DNA of 64,000 bases. Origin: Pollenia angustigena (Eukaryota; Arthropoda; Insecta; Diptera; Polleniidae). Position 1 is the first letter of the stretch, and each line of letters opens with the position of its first letter. Shown here piece after piece: positions 33,886 through 44,279 of this stretch. The DNA lies in contig OV884058.1 in the NCBI GenBank assembly GCA_930367215.1, positions 201,146,208 to 201,210,207 on the forward strand, written 5' to 3'. Made by a program: the position numbers and the translations under genes. The notes under the pieces were generated by a model. That model was not told the origin of the DNA and did no database searches. It saw only the letters and a list, made by a program, of their open reading frames with translations.

Positions 33886-34510
33886 TTATAAAGTATGAAA
33901 GTCCTTGAAGCAAGATTTTTTGATGGACATACACAACGGTATTCCACATTTTTCACAATATACTTGAGTGTCAGATTTACAGGGCTTGTTGCGACATTGC
34001 CGTTTCTTACTTTTGTCCTGAAAAGATGGCCAGTGGTGGAGGCCATCATATCTAACATTAGATGGTGGCAAGTGTAGGGGTATGCAAATACTTTGTTATA
34101 TTATACAAAAATTTAATTTTAATTTTTATATAATAGGTTTTTTTAATCATTTAAGTTTTCAATACTTTTTTGTTTTTGTTCTTTATTAGATGGTCGACCA
34201 ACCTTCTTTTTTTCTGACATCAGCAAAAGACTTTCTGCTACTTCTTCACGGAACTTTGGAAGTTCGATTCGCTGATGTTTTTCGCTATTTATGCGGTGGT
34301 ATAAAACGTAAGCATTTACCAGTGCCAAGTCAAGCATATGGTGAAATAGACGAGATGGCCATTTACTTGTCTTCATCCGAATTTTGTAACGGCCAATCAG
34401 ACTGTCCATCAAATCGACTCCGCCCATGTGTCGATTATATTCTTTAACGATATTTGGACAACTCACTTCTTCATACTGCTTAGTAGTGCGATTCCAACGC
34501 CTTGTATAAA
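33886..34510 (-). pseudogene. piggyBac-type transposase remnant, C-terminal part
   Basis: On the minus strand the frame enters near 34510 with KRWNRTTKQYEEV and continues through CPNIVKEYNRHMGGVDLMDSL, which contains the third catalytic D of piggyBac transposases. It goes on to RYKIRMKTSKWPSRLFHHMLD. After a shift near 34140 comes a C-terminal cysteine-rich part (CEKCGIPLCMS). The N-terminal two-thirds is absent. It is a different piggyBac family from those at 14051-21509 and 44914-45430. Confidence 0.82.
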
Positions 34511-35390
34511 GGATTGAATTTACTATGTAAAGGATTGAATTTACTATGATTTTTTATGTGTGAATTTGTGTGTTTCGCTAAGTTGTTTTGAATGCTATGC
34601 TTAGCCACAGCACGTTTTACTTCTTCTGAGCACTGTTTAAGGTGCCCGGCTAGAAGGTTGAGAACAAGTTTGAATTTCAAAAGTATTCTGATTCTTTATT
34701 GGAAAAATGTTTCTTATTTATACTATTTACAAATCTTAATTCTATGTTCTATCTTCTCTAACCTACGGTGAGGTTTATTGAGTCAAAACACTAGATTTTG
34801 ATTGGTCAGTGATTTAACCCAATTTTCACTCAATTTCTTATTTTTAATTATTTCCTATCTTTCATTCAATCTTTTTACTCATAACTTTATTTCAAGTGCA
34901 TTGGCTTATATTTTGTCTGCTTGCATTTACACATTGTGTTTTGAAATATTATCCCTTAAATATTTCGAATGCAATATTTTTAGTCAAATCGCTTGCATTG
35001 ACATAATTTCAAGTGCAATGCCTTTTGATTGTAAACACAAACATTGTCTTATGTGTGGTCTCACTAAAGTGTGCCAAGCGGTTTCAATTTAAATAAAGAA
35101 TTTTGTATTATTGTTGTTGTTTGGTAGTTGTGTTATAATAGACACTCTACACCAGGAGTACCCACAAGTTCCTTATGGAAGAGCAAACACCAATACATTT
35201 AAAGAAAAACTAATTTTTATTGAATATTTTTTGCTGTAAAAAGCAATACATACAAATAAAAAAATATTTCATAAACATACACGGCAAAAAAAAATTTGAT
35301 TTGCATTTTTTGTAAAAATTATCTGAAATGAAAAAAGGTTAGTGCGTGTAAATTTTATTTCAAACCCGTACTTTTCAATCGAAATGGCCT
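34511..35390. other. No gene seen
   Basis: Contains a doubled taaaggattgaatttactatg near 34510-34550 and otherwise AT-rich DNA. Small frames here show no family features. Confidence 0.4.
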
Positions 35391-35547
35391 TTAAGTCTTC
35401 CATGATCCTTCCAATAAATTATCCAAATTTATGTCAATGTCAGTTGTAGATAATTTTAGTAAGGCCTCCGAATTTTCGTTGCTCATTCTACTTCTATGCT
35501 TGTTTTTTATTAATTTTAATTTTGAAAATGTACTTTCACATATATAT
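35391..35547 (-). pseudogene. hAT-type transposase C-terminal remnant
   Basis: The minus-strand frame CESTFSKLKLIKNKHRSRMS followed by a short tail and stop at 35391 matches the dimerisation-region end of hAT transposases and of domesticated relatives. It is cut at 35548 by the next transposon. A further piece (SLESSC) lies beyond that transposon at 39071-39108 in the same frame. Confidence 0.7.
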
Positions 35548-35809
35548 CTGTGGCAAAAAGGAATAAGTGCATAAGTGTTTTTATACTACTTTTCAGGAGA
35601 GCATTTTTAAGCTTTATATGTAAATGCCAAATCAGGGTTAAAAGATGTCAAAATTTTGTGCATGTAAATATCTCAAGTGCTATTATCGACATAATCCCTG
35701 CTAGTTTTGAAGTTGATATATATTCAGACTTCGGAGATATCGGCTGAAAACCATTGATGTTGTTATTCCGTTTTGTTAAAGTATGATAATATGAAAACAT
35801 ATCTCAACT

Positions 35810-36030
35810 TATGATTGTTTTCCAAAATAATTGTTTAACATTTTCTTATCATATATTGAGATAAGTGTATTTTCCATAATACATTTTTAAAAAAATACAA
35901 GCATATTTAAATGTATGTGTATTTTCCAAGTTAAATTTTGCAAAAATGGCTAATATATTTCGAGATAAGTGTATTTTCCATGTTAGATTTTTTTTAAAAT
36001 GACTTGCATATATGGAGTTATGTATTTATT
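35810..36030. repeat. Subterminal repeat array, left end
   Basis: Three to four copies, about 60-65 bp apart, of atatattgagataagtgtattttcca-a--ttttttaaaaa. They face inward, opposite to the related array near the right end of the same transposon. Likely protein-binding sites for transposition. Confidence 0.65.
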
Positions 36031-36246
36031 CCCTTTTGTAAAAATAAAAAAAAAAACTATTTATGCGTTTTAAAACATTTGAATTCATTTATTAGTTTAA
36101 AAAAAATAATAGTATTACTATATAAACTTACTGATATATTAAAACTAATATTTGCTCTGAGGATACATACATAAAAAACATAAACTTTTTCATTTTTGTA
36201 ATTAATATTATGAATATTTTGTTAGTTTATTAATTTGAATAATATT

Positions 36247-38178
36247 TCAGTCTTCATCAGATGACCCAAAACAGAGGTCAGGATCGACATCAGGAACATT
36301 GTCATCTTTTAAATTTTTATAAAAATTATGGAAAATAGGATCAATTAAATCAATCATGCTTAAAAGGTCTCTTTTCTTTTCTTTTGAGATTTTAGGTAAA
36401 GAATTTACATTTTCTAAAACCATTGTATCAGTCATTTTTACACCACGTTTGAGTATATTTATTGTTTTGAATGATTCTTCTTCCGATAGCGAATTTTTAT
36501 ATTCAATTGTGCCAATTTTATCTTTCGAATATCTTAACCACTTTACATCATGCCATGAAAATCCGGTTTTATCATTTTTCTTAATAATAAAGTTGTTTTT
36601 AGTCAATGAACAAAAATCAAAAAATTTAGTACAATCCATATCAACAACAATAAATGCATTTTTTTTTCCAATTGAACGCACAAATTGACCCCAATCGCGG
36701 GGATGATGAATTTTCATATCATTTATTTTTTTCTTTCTTTCAATAAGAGCATGATCTACATCACATTCCATATGAGTATGTCCGGGCTCCAAGAATTTAT
36801 GATCAATTGTTTTAATGTTTTGATTAGTTTTTAAGTAGAGAGTAAACATTGTGCTTACATATGAATTTTTATTTTGACCAGCACAAGAGTCACTGTAAAA
36901 AATTATCGAATCTGTACTTGTATTTGAAATAAATGAGTTAAGGTGATTGTAAAGGCAGGATGCAATTTCGTTAGCTCCTCGTCTTCCTTCGCCCTCATGC
37001 CACATAAAACAGTATGCCGTATTAGTAACGCAGTCATGAATTGTTAAGTTATAAGTATTTAGTTGCCTTTTATAATAAGACACAGAAGTTGTTAAATATG
37101 GAGTGGGAAGACATTGCTGTAAATCAAATGTATACATTTTAATATTGGCATTACTTGTAGCAAAATTTTTATCACTATCTTTCGATTTATATGCAAGGTC
37201 TGCCTTTTCGTGATGAATTTGCTGTTCATCTTTTAATCTAACGTATTCTGGATCAGAACTATCGACATATTCAATTTTTGCTTTAAATGTATCACATTTA
37301 TTACAAGTGTCAATTTTAGGATGCTTAAATTTTAAGTTCATAGTGTGGAAAATTTGTGCATATTTGGTAAGACTTATAATTTCGTTTTCTTCGCAATATA
37401 ATTCGTGCATTTTACTAATAGATAAATTGGAACTCAAATACTTTTTCGATGAGTGGCGTCTAGAGTAATGACTTTCATATGCTGGGAAACTATTTATATG
37501 ATTCTTTATTGCAGAAAGTTTTTCATCACTAAACTTGTTACTAGGTGTTGACTTGCCACGATTGTCTTTTAACGAAATTGGATCATTTAATTTTTTTGTA
37601 ATAACATTTCTAATAAAACCTGCAGTCTCACCAAATGTATTTAAAAAACAGGCTTTGCAAACTTGTAATTTAACACCATTTGTTTCAATAAAGTAAAACG
37701 CCGTATTTTGTCGATTTTTTGAGCGGATGTCATTTTTCTTTAATGTTTGTGTAGCTTTTTCAGATATTTCAATTAAAGATGATATAAAAATGAATCGCTG
37801 ATTATATGACCCCAATCCCCAGTAAGCGTTAAATACAACTTTCTGATCATCAAAAGTGATCTTATCTTTACAGTTTCTACGGCAGGGTTTCAATTGATTA
37901 CATTTTCGGTGCATCACCGTTTTTTTAGATTTTGTAACATATGCTTCTCCTCGGTTTCTGTTTTTCTGAATTTCTTTTTTCGTAAAATATGTTTTTGGTG
38001 GTACTGCTTGTTCCATCTCCACATCAGAAGGTTCTATTGCAATCTCTTTAGAAGATATTGTAGGATCTGGGTCATCCTGCAATTCTTGTTCCATTTCAGT
38101 TATGGATTCGTCTGTATCATCAGATGTAATTGTATAGTTAGGGTCTGCAATGGAATCGTCTGAAAAATGTTGCACCAA
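36247..38178 (-). CDS. Putative transposase with DUF7869-like domain (643 aa), intact
   Basis: One open frame, the only gene of the 35548-39070 element. The N-terminal 60 residues are acidic. A region with CNQLKPCRRNCK and DDQKVVFNAYW follows, then LQVCKACFLNTFGE, and a CNKCDTF pair near residue 290. The C-terminal half has an RNase H-like set: D in MYTFDLQQ (about 349), D in FYSDSCAGQNKN (about 427), and the block GHTHMECDVDHALIE (about 465) with candidate third acidic residues. This block layout is, to my knowledge, that of the DUF7869 domain common in unnamed arthropod proteins. The intact frame and matched ends suggest recent activity. Confidence 0.75.
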   Translation of the reverse strand: MVQHFSDDSIADPNYTITSDDTDESITEMEQELQDDPDPTISSKEIAIEPSDVEMEQAVPPKTYFTKKEIQKNRNRGEAYVTKSKKTVMHRKCNQLKPCRRNCKDKITFDDQKVVFNAYWGLGSYNQRFIFISSLIEISEKATQTLKKNDIRSKNRQNTAFYFIETNGVKLQVCKACFLNTFGETAGFIRNVITKKLNDPISLKDNRGKSTPSNKFSDEKLSAIKNHINSFPAYESHYSRRHSSKKYLSSNLSISKMHELYCEENEIISLTKYAQIFHTMNLKFKHPKIDTCNKCDTFKAKIEYVDSSDPEYVRLKDEQQIHHEKADLAYKSKDSDKNFATSNANIKMYTFDLQQCLPTPYLTTSVSYYKRQLNTYNLTIHDCVTNTAYCFMWHEGEGRRGANEIASCLYNHLNSFISNTSTDSIIFYSDSCAGQNKNSYVSTMFTLYLKTNQNIKTIDHKFLEPGHTHMECDVDHALIERKKKINDMKIHHPRDWGQFVRSIGKKNAFIVVDMDCTKFFDFCSLTKNNFIIKKNDKTGFSWHDVKWLRYSKDKIGTIEYKNSLSEEESFKTINILKRGVKMTDTMVLENVNSLPKISKEKKRDLLSMIDLIDPIFHNFYKNLKDDNVPDVDPDLCFGSSDED

Positions 38179-38399
38179 TGTTGCTGTAACCTAAATATTC
38201 GCTTAGGTAATCTAAAAACGCAGTATTATCTTTTAAATCATAGAATCCATTCATACTCGATTCGGTTTCGTTTTCGACTAGTGGGGTAAAAAAGGTGCGT
38301 TTAAATAACTCATCTCCGTAGCTGACTTCATTTTTTCTTTTAATTTCTTTTTTTTTGTTGATTCATTGCCATTTTTTTAAAAGTGTTTAACCCTGTAAA

Positions 38400-38770
38400 A
38401 GAACATAAGTTGAAAAATTTGTTAAAATTGTCATTGGAATAAACGCATAATTGAGATAATACAATTATTTTTATCTTTATAATTTTGGAATAAAAACATA
38501 GCTCGATATATATTTTATATTTTTAAAAACTGAGGTTTGGAAAAAACACACAACTATAGATATTTTTTTATTTGTTAATTTAACATAAACACATATTTAT
38601 AGATATGTTTTAAATTTTTTATAATGTTGATTTAGAAAAAACACATAATTTGAGATATACAGCTCTTTATGTTATTTCGAGTTTTGTAATAACTACATAA
38701 TTCCAACAAAAATATTTATTTATTTTTTTTTTTAATTTTGGAAAAACAACATAATTGACATTTAAATTAA
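38400..38770. repeat. Subterminal repeat array, right end
   Basis: At least five degenerate copies, about 60 bp apart, of ttttGGAAaaAACACATAATTtgAGATAT. They are the inverse of the left array at 35810-36030. Confidence 0.65.
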
Positions 38771-39108
38771 GGAAAAACTGCATATCTCAGATATGCAGTT
38801 ATGCCACCGTATTAAAGATATTGTACCTTCTACAACGAATGTTGATTTATTAATGAGGAACAACAACATAAATCAGTTATGATGTTATGGTTTATTGTTA
38901 GAAAATAAAAAAACGAGTTATGTAGTTATGCCAAACCAATATCTCAGGAAGTTATAATCCGATTTCTATAAAAATTTGACACAATATGGAACCGGGTATG
39001 GGCATTCCGAAAATGCAAAAACACGTTTTGGACATAACTCGACTTATGTTGTTTTGGGTTTTTGCCACAGATACATGAACTTTCAAGTGATTTGACCAGT
39101 GTTTCTAT

Positions 39109-39700
39109 TTAGCTGCAATAACCATTAGCGGATTTATTATTTTGCCTAATGTTCATGATTTTAGCTGACAAGACCTCGACTGTTTCTCCTTTCACCGAGT
39201 TAGTTAGTTTATTTATGATTTCACTGATTGACGATTCATTGTTTATTAGATTTCTAGCAGTTCCCTTTAGTTTCATCTTTATTAGGGATACCGCTATTTG
39301 TTCGTGAGAACCTTTAATAGTGTCTGCTAATTGGAGTGAGTCCAAAAAGGTGCGTAGATTCTCGGGTTTTCCATCGAAATCCGTTATAAGTTTTGAAGCT
39401 GTGTTAAAAACTCTACTACTGTTTGTGTCATTTCGGTAATTTTTTCTGTTTCGGTTTCTGAGTCTGAGGTTTCTTCTGATACGGTATCAAGTTTGGACGT
39501 TGATTCAGTGACAATTACTACATTTACATCAAGTTTTATTGGTCCATCAATATCATGCGGTACCTTCTGCTGTATATTATACCGATCTAATACCTTAACT
39601 AATTGATCTCTACAATTCCAAAATAACTCTAAAATTTCTTCTCTATTGTAATGTATGAAGGGTGACAGGATCGCTATGCAAAGTGTGAGGATCGGTATGA
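39109..39700 (-). pseudogene. gag: gypsy-class gag fragment
   Basis: The minus-strand frame from about 39700 gives REEILELFWNCRDQLVKVL, an acidic serine and threonine stretch, then after a frame shift near 39400 ITDFDGKPENLRTFLDSLQ and a capsid-like helix-rich part ending at 39109. DFDG(K)PENL(R)TF is the usual opening of a gypsy Gag capsid domain. The gene stops where the hAT remnant begins, so the rest of the retroelement is lost. Confidence 0.75.
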
Positions 39701-39799
39701 TCGCTATGTAATGTGTTGTGTTTTTGATTTAAAGTGATTTGGTCCCTATAGCCCTTGGTTATTTTAAATAGCTGTCAGGGTTTCAGCTGTTAATTAAGG

Positions 39800-40047
39800 C
39801 GTCCAAAAGAACTGCCGAATTATTGGAGAGTCTTTCAATTAAACACAAGGCAGGTTGTTGCCAATATTGTATTGTAATTTCAAGTCTGATTTTATTAAGG
39901 TTTGTATGGGCTTATATACTATGGCTGAGATTTTACTCTAGCCGTTCTTACTTATTCTAATCATCGACAGAGTTCTGTTTATCTCTGTCGGCATTATGAG
40001 GATATCAATATTTGTCAATGATTAACTCCCTTTACTATTGTTATGAC
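39800..40047 (-). promoter_or_regulatory. LTR-like end with TATA box and polyA signal
   Basis: Read on the minus strand, GTATATAAGCCCATAC is a good TATA box. Within 20 bp follows an AATAAA and then the leader that runs into the gag fragment at 39700. This suggests the 5' LTR of that gypsy element; its outer part is cut by the hAT element at 40048. Confidence 0.5.
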
Positions 40048-41399
40048 CAGGGAAACCAGAAATATGCTCTAAAAAAAGTGTTTTATGCGCATTAAATATG
40101 CAGTAAAACTTGAAAATATGCTCTAAAAACTCTTAATAATATACCCTAAAAAACCAATACTGAGTTACTAAAAACAAAAAAATGTGTTTTTTTCAACAAT
40201 TTAATAATATTTGCATGAAATAAAAAATTAAATAAATGTAACTAAAAACAAAATAACTGAATAAAATCAAATTTTGTACTTCAATTTCTGAGATCATGGA
40301 ATTAAAATTAAAGATTAAAAAAGGCAAAGTATTATTGGTGATTGTAATTGCAATAAATAACAAAATATTGACTTGAACTTTTAAATAAAAAACGTTGTAT
40401 ATCACATCTGAATAGACTTTTATACATTGATAATGTGCGTTCAACGTCGACTGATGTAATAGGAGCATATTTAAAAGATAACGATTTCCGAACATTATAT
40501 TTAAAAACTTCTTCTGAAGCAGAAGCATTAGCTTCTTTAGTAAAATTTTAACATAGACTTTTTACAACATTTAAGCCTTCGTTTTTTGAAATAATTTGTT
40601 GAAGTTAAGTTTTAAGGTTATGCTTTGCATTGCAATCCTCCATCTTGTTAATATTTTTAACAGTCTCGTTAATATTGCGTACTGCTCAATATGTGTGAGA
40701 CCAGTAGTTTTTACTTTTTTTTTTAATAATTTTGCAATGAAATCAAAAAGAAAAAAAATCCTTTGTATGACGTTTGAAAGTTTAAAAAAATATTAAAACG
40801 TGCAAAGGCGCATTCACAAGTGCAAAATATAAACAAAAAATAAAGATCTCTGACAAACAAAACGTAAACCAAGGCGAATTCATTTTTCATGTGGCGTTGA
40901 AAGCACAGCTGTGCTACTTTGTTTTCTTAATTAGAGAGAGGAATGTCAAAAGTTATTTGTGTTTTTGACATATCGACCAACATAAGCAACACAAAAAAAA
41001 ATACATTGTTATGTTTTTAGTGTTATTACTTGTTGTAGTATCGATACCACCGTTTGCATGAATTCGCCTTGACCTACTCTTAATATAAAAAAAAATTGTG
41101 AATTCGCCCTTGCAGCCATAAATAAATTCGCCTTGGGCTAAATTAGTGTAAAAATAAAAAAAATTAGGAACTTATCAAAATATGCTTCAAAAAGCTAAAA
41201 TATGCGCTAAAACCTTAAAAAATGCTGCAAAAATGCACATTTTACAAAAATATGCAGCAACGGGTAAACTATGCAGAAATATGCACTAACGAATCGATGC
41301 CAAAATTCATAAAAAGTTCTAAAACAGATAAATATATTGCTTTTGCCTTCATTGGTCGCACAAGGAAAAACATGCATTTGCATATTTGTGGTTTCCCTG
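40048..41399 (-). mobile_element. Degenerate hAT element, TSD GTTATGAC
   Basis: The ends CAGGGAAACCA and, inverted, CAGGGAAACCA are flanked by identical GTTATGAC repeats (40040-40047 and 41400-41407). Repeats of aaatatgctctaaaa lie at both ends. The interior includes a transposase C-terminal remnant (about 40381-40543, minus) reading APITSVDVERTLSMYKSLF, the hAT dimerisation motif. A 202-bp foldback lies at 40870-41071 with CAAGGCGAATTCA arms. The rest of the transposase is deleted. Confidence 0.88.
40870..41071. mobile_element. Foldback MITE with CAAGGCGAATTCA arms
   Basis: CAAGGCGAATTCAT at the left and its inverse at the right frame 202 bp. Two further gaattcgcc-ttg motifs lie just outside, at about 41098 and 41124, so the family may be present twice in partial form. 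No coding sequence. Confidence 0.55.
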
Positions 41400-41522
41400 G
41401 TTATGACCAATCAGAATATTTTAATATTTATTGGAATGCACTCAATTTGCATTTCCACTCAATTTGTTTCATTCACTTACATTCTGATTGATTTTTATAT
41501 TTGTCGTAAGTCAGTTCTGCTG

Positions 41523-42093
41523 TCATTTGATAGTGCACAATACCCTACTCTGAGTTGGTTGGTGTGTATAAATATCAGAGTTGTTTAAGGGTATGCGATG
41601 GCAACTTATGAGGTACACTACACTATGCTCATTCGTAAATTTATCTATGATTCCAACCAATATTTCTCTGATGTTCTCTAAGGAGATACTTAATGTAATC
41701 AAATGTTTACTAACTGTTTCTGGCTTAATATATGTACTTTTGTTAACACAATTATATGCTCTTTTAAAATTGTCTCTTTCTGCATAATAATTTTCTGTAT
41801 TAATTCCCATTTATCCATTTAGTTTATTATATTTTATCTAATTCATTGGCTCTACTCATATATCTCTTTTTCAACCGTCTGTTGTGGAAAACGTAAATTT
41901 TTAAAACCAAATTTATACATGCGATAATCGTAATTAAAAGAATGCAAACCTCAATTTGAGAAAGATCTAGTTCTTTATGTTCCACTATTACTTCATTTAC
42001 TACATTGGCATTGGGCTTTACAACCTTTGATTGTGGTTTGCCCATTATTAATAAAATTCCTTTATAAGCATATAAGTCAAAATAAAGGACCAT
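41523..42093 (-). pseudogene. gypsy-class leader and Gag N-terminal fragments
   Basis: Two consecutive minus-strand frames. The first (42093-41827) holds an internal MGKPQSK start, suitable for N-myristoylation, and one hydrophobic segment (VCILLITIIACINLVLKIYV) followed by a basic tail. It is probably a membrane-attached leader peptide. The second (41810-41523) begins ENYYAERDNFKRAYNCVNK, a pattern I associate with the N-terminus of some gypsy Gag proteins, and loses similarity after about 55 residues. The identification is by pattern memory only. Confidence 0.45.
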
Positions 42094-42148
42094 TCATAAA
42101 AAAAATTTCATTTGGTAATAGTTTTTTAATAAATTTAAAACGAATTTT

Positions 42149-42151
<3 letters not shown>

Positions 42152-42191
<40 letters not shown>
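42152..42191. repeat. (TA)n microsatellite
   Basis: About 20 perfect TA units upstream, on the minus strand, of the leader frames at 41827-42093. Confidence 0.95.
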
Positions 42192-42195
<4 letters not shown>

Positions 42196-42277
42196 AAGTT
42201 TTGCTAAGAGCGAAATCGCCTTCTAGCACTGACCCGTGCTTTGGAGAGCACTGGGTTTTATTATTTGTATTTTTTTA

Positions 42278-42586
42278 TTATGTTACCCTTTTTGCCATGG
42301 ATTGCTGGAGTAGGTACGTCCTTATTTCTTCTTCTAATACGTGAATTATTTTCCATAATTCGGCGGCTCTATCCCAAGATGGTGGGGGTTCACTGTTTAT
42401 AATTCTCAGTAATAGGGCTTTCTGTTGGCGTCTTCTCGCCGTGTAGCCTCCTCTTCTTTTGGGTGGATTCTTTTTTACTTCCTTTGGCGGTGCTGGAGGC
42501 AATTGTTTTTCTGCCTTTCTTCCAAAGTTAGCGGTTGCGGGCCTTCTTTCATCCCGTCTATTGGTCAGTTGGGGAACTTCCTTCAC
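42278..42586 (-). CDS. Small basic ORF, likely retroelement leader (102 aa)
   Basis: The frame remains open upstream of its first methionine. It is rich in arginine, lysine and proline (QLPPAPPKEVKKNPPKRRGG, then ARRRQQKALLLRI) and ends in a leucine-rich helix. It lies between the LTR-like repeat (42688 onward) and the gypsy leader frames on the same strand. Therefore it is most likely the first ORF of that element. Function unknown. Confidence 0.4.
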   Translation of the reverse strand: MKEVPQLTNRRDERRPATANFGRKAEKQLPPAPPKEVKKNPPKRRGGYTARRRQQKALLLRIINSEPPPSWDRAAELWKIIHVLEEEIRTYLLQQSMAKRVT

Positions 42587-42687
42587 GCTACTGGCGGATC
42601 TTTGTGGTTCATCCGTCAGGACAAAAATTATAAGGTTGTTCCAATAATTTTAATTAATAATAATTTTTTTTTTTTTTTTTAATTTCC

Positions 42688-43340
42688 AGTGCTCTAACTA
42701 GGAGCACTCTGAAATACTGGCAGGATCGCCATATAAATAAAAACAATTGTTGCTTGTTGAGCTTTGTTTTATTGATCGATTTATTTAATGAAATTGAACT
42801 TAATTTATAGTACAATAATGCTTACTTAGCATTTTCACTTACAGTGGGAAATGTAGCGATGGACAGCGTTATTTTAATTGGATCTATAAAGTACAAAACA
42901 ATGATCACTGTACAACACCAAAAGCGTTGAATGTTTGACAGTGTGTACAGTAGATGTTAATACAGGGTGCGTTCGTAATTGCATCACTGCGCTGCATCAG
43001 AAAAGCAAACTTTTTTTAAATCCGATAAAAAATAATTATAATGTTTTTTTATTGTATGTCTATTGTTTTTGTAGAGTATTTCGCAATTTTTTGGTCCACA
43101 TTTACTTCACTGATAAACATATAACGATTTGAAATCACTGATGCAGCGCAGTGATGCATTTACGAACGCACCCACAGTTTGACGGTGTATTCTCAGCTAA
43201 GCTTACTGTAAACACAACAGTCGTTGTACAATGCAACTAGTGTTGATTGTTTGTAATGTGATCTCTTTTAATTTTAATTACTCAAAATATTCATGCTGGT
43301 AATGAACGCATATAATTCATGCTATGCATGCTACAATTTT
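42688..43340. repeat. LTR-like repeat, copy 2, with MITE insert
   Basis: Second copy of the repeat at 580-729 and 3583-3905, uninterrupted at the TTAT site used by the 730-3582 transposon. It carries its own insert, the MITE at 42965-43173. Its position just upstream (minus strand) of gypsy leader frames suggests it is their 5' LTR. Confidence 0.55.
42965..43173. mobile_element. 209-bp MITE, TSD ACA
   Basis: The arms GGGTGCGTTCGTAA-TGCATCACTGCGCTGCATCA are nearly perfect inverted repeats, flanked by ACA (42962-42964 and 43174-43176). The homologous repeat near 3750 lacks it. No coding sequence. Confidence 0.85.
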
Positions 43341-43768
43341 TCCAAATGCAATTCTAGTGACACATTTCAATAAACACCAGTCACTTGCAATTGCATAATA
43401 ATAAATTTTAGGTCATTCTTTCTTTGTTTATTTTTATAATTTTTTTTATTGCTTGCAATTTTGCTTGCTTGGATTTCTGTTTGCATTTCTGTTTGTATTT
43501 CTGTTTGTATTTCTTCTTGCATTTCAGTTTAGGTGTGTTCATACTACATGCACTACACAAGTACTGAGTTTGAGACGGATATAAAAAAAAACTGGCAGTC
43601 AGTTCGATAATTATTTTTGATTTGATTGTACCATTTAGAATGTTTTTAATTTTAAGCTCCAGGTGTTTTTCATTAAAAATTTAATAAAGTATGTACAATA
43701 ATTGATAAAAAGTGCAAACAGATGATATAAATAAAGAAAAATACAATAATATTTGAAAAATCTTAAAA
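43341..43768. other. No gene; short tgtttgcatttc repeats
   Basis: Around 43470-43530 the phrase tttctgtttgcattt recurs four or five times in diverged form. Nothing else is visible. Confidence 0.4.
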
Positions 43769-44185
43769 TTAAGAATCTTGCCCATAAAAATAAGTTGATG
43801 TTAATGTTGGAGATCCTACAGTTACTGGGCCATAACCGTCATCTGTGTTGTGGTTGTAGAACTCGGTGGTACCAAAGGCAATAGATTGTTCCTTCTTCAA
43901 GCTGTTAGAAATTGAGACCTTCAACGCGTTCAACTTTGATAAAATCCTAACCCTGTCGCTGGATCTATCAATGTATTCTGTTTGGGCATCAACAAGGACC
44001 TTGAATAAGTCACTTTCCAGATTTACTCTCTGTGTGCATTTGCCCGAGAAAGTGCAACCCTTGGCGATTTGTCCTTTATCACCCGAGAAATAGTCGGTTT
44101 GGGAATCACTAGTTAACTTGCAAACCCTGTCAAATGTTATAAGGGAAAAACTAGTGGCCTCCTCTCCTGATCCTCTAGCTACTAG
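43769..44185 (-). CDS. Unidentified open frame, likely virus-derived (138 codons)
   Basis: A minus-strand frame open from 44185 to a stop at 43769 without an early ATG, so it is a fragment. It is mixed in composition, with two cysteines in GCTFSGKC and a polar C-terminus, and codon usage is more GC-rich than the surrounding DNA. It lies directly downstream of the virus-like frames at 44280-44913. I infer it belongs to the same insertion, but I do not recognise it. Confidence 0.4.
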   Translation of the reverse strand, partial: LVARGSGEEATSFSLITFDRVCKLTSDSQTDYFSGDKGQIAKGCTFSGKCTQRVNLESDLFKVLVDAQTEYIDRSSDRVRILSKLNALKVSISNSLKKEQSIAFGTTEFYNHNTDDGYGPVTVGSPTLTSTYFYGQDS

Positions 44186-44279
44186 TTACTTCCCAATTTG
44201 TCTTCGGTTTTGGAATGAATGCCCCTCCGCTAACCACTAGTCCATTAGTAATTAAATAGATAAGATCCTAAGGGGCATA

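Larger units (their letters stand above)
35548..39070 (-). mobile_element. Complete DUF7869-type DNA transposon, 6-bp target site
   Basis: Inverted ends CTGTGGCAAAAA at 35548 and ending at 39070. The flanks are ATATAT and ATACAT, a 6-bp duplication with one change. Excising the element with one ATACAT restores the hAT frame from SLESSC into CESTFS, which supports the call. The element is 3523 bp with one intact gene. Both outer parts hold arrays of a diverged subterminal repeat in opposite orientation. I cannot place it in a named superfamily; 6-bp targets are reported for IS3EU and Dada. Confidence 0.8.

Noticed and set aside
36356..36688. Plus-strand frame of 110 codons inside the DUF7869-type gene.
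   Set aside because: Shadow of the intact gene on the opposite strand.
42152..42191. TA repeat considered as an element end or TATA region.
   Set aside because: Simple microsatellite; no partner sequence.
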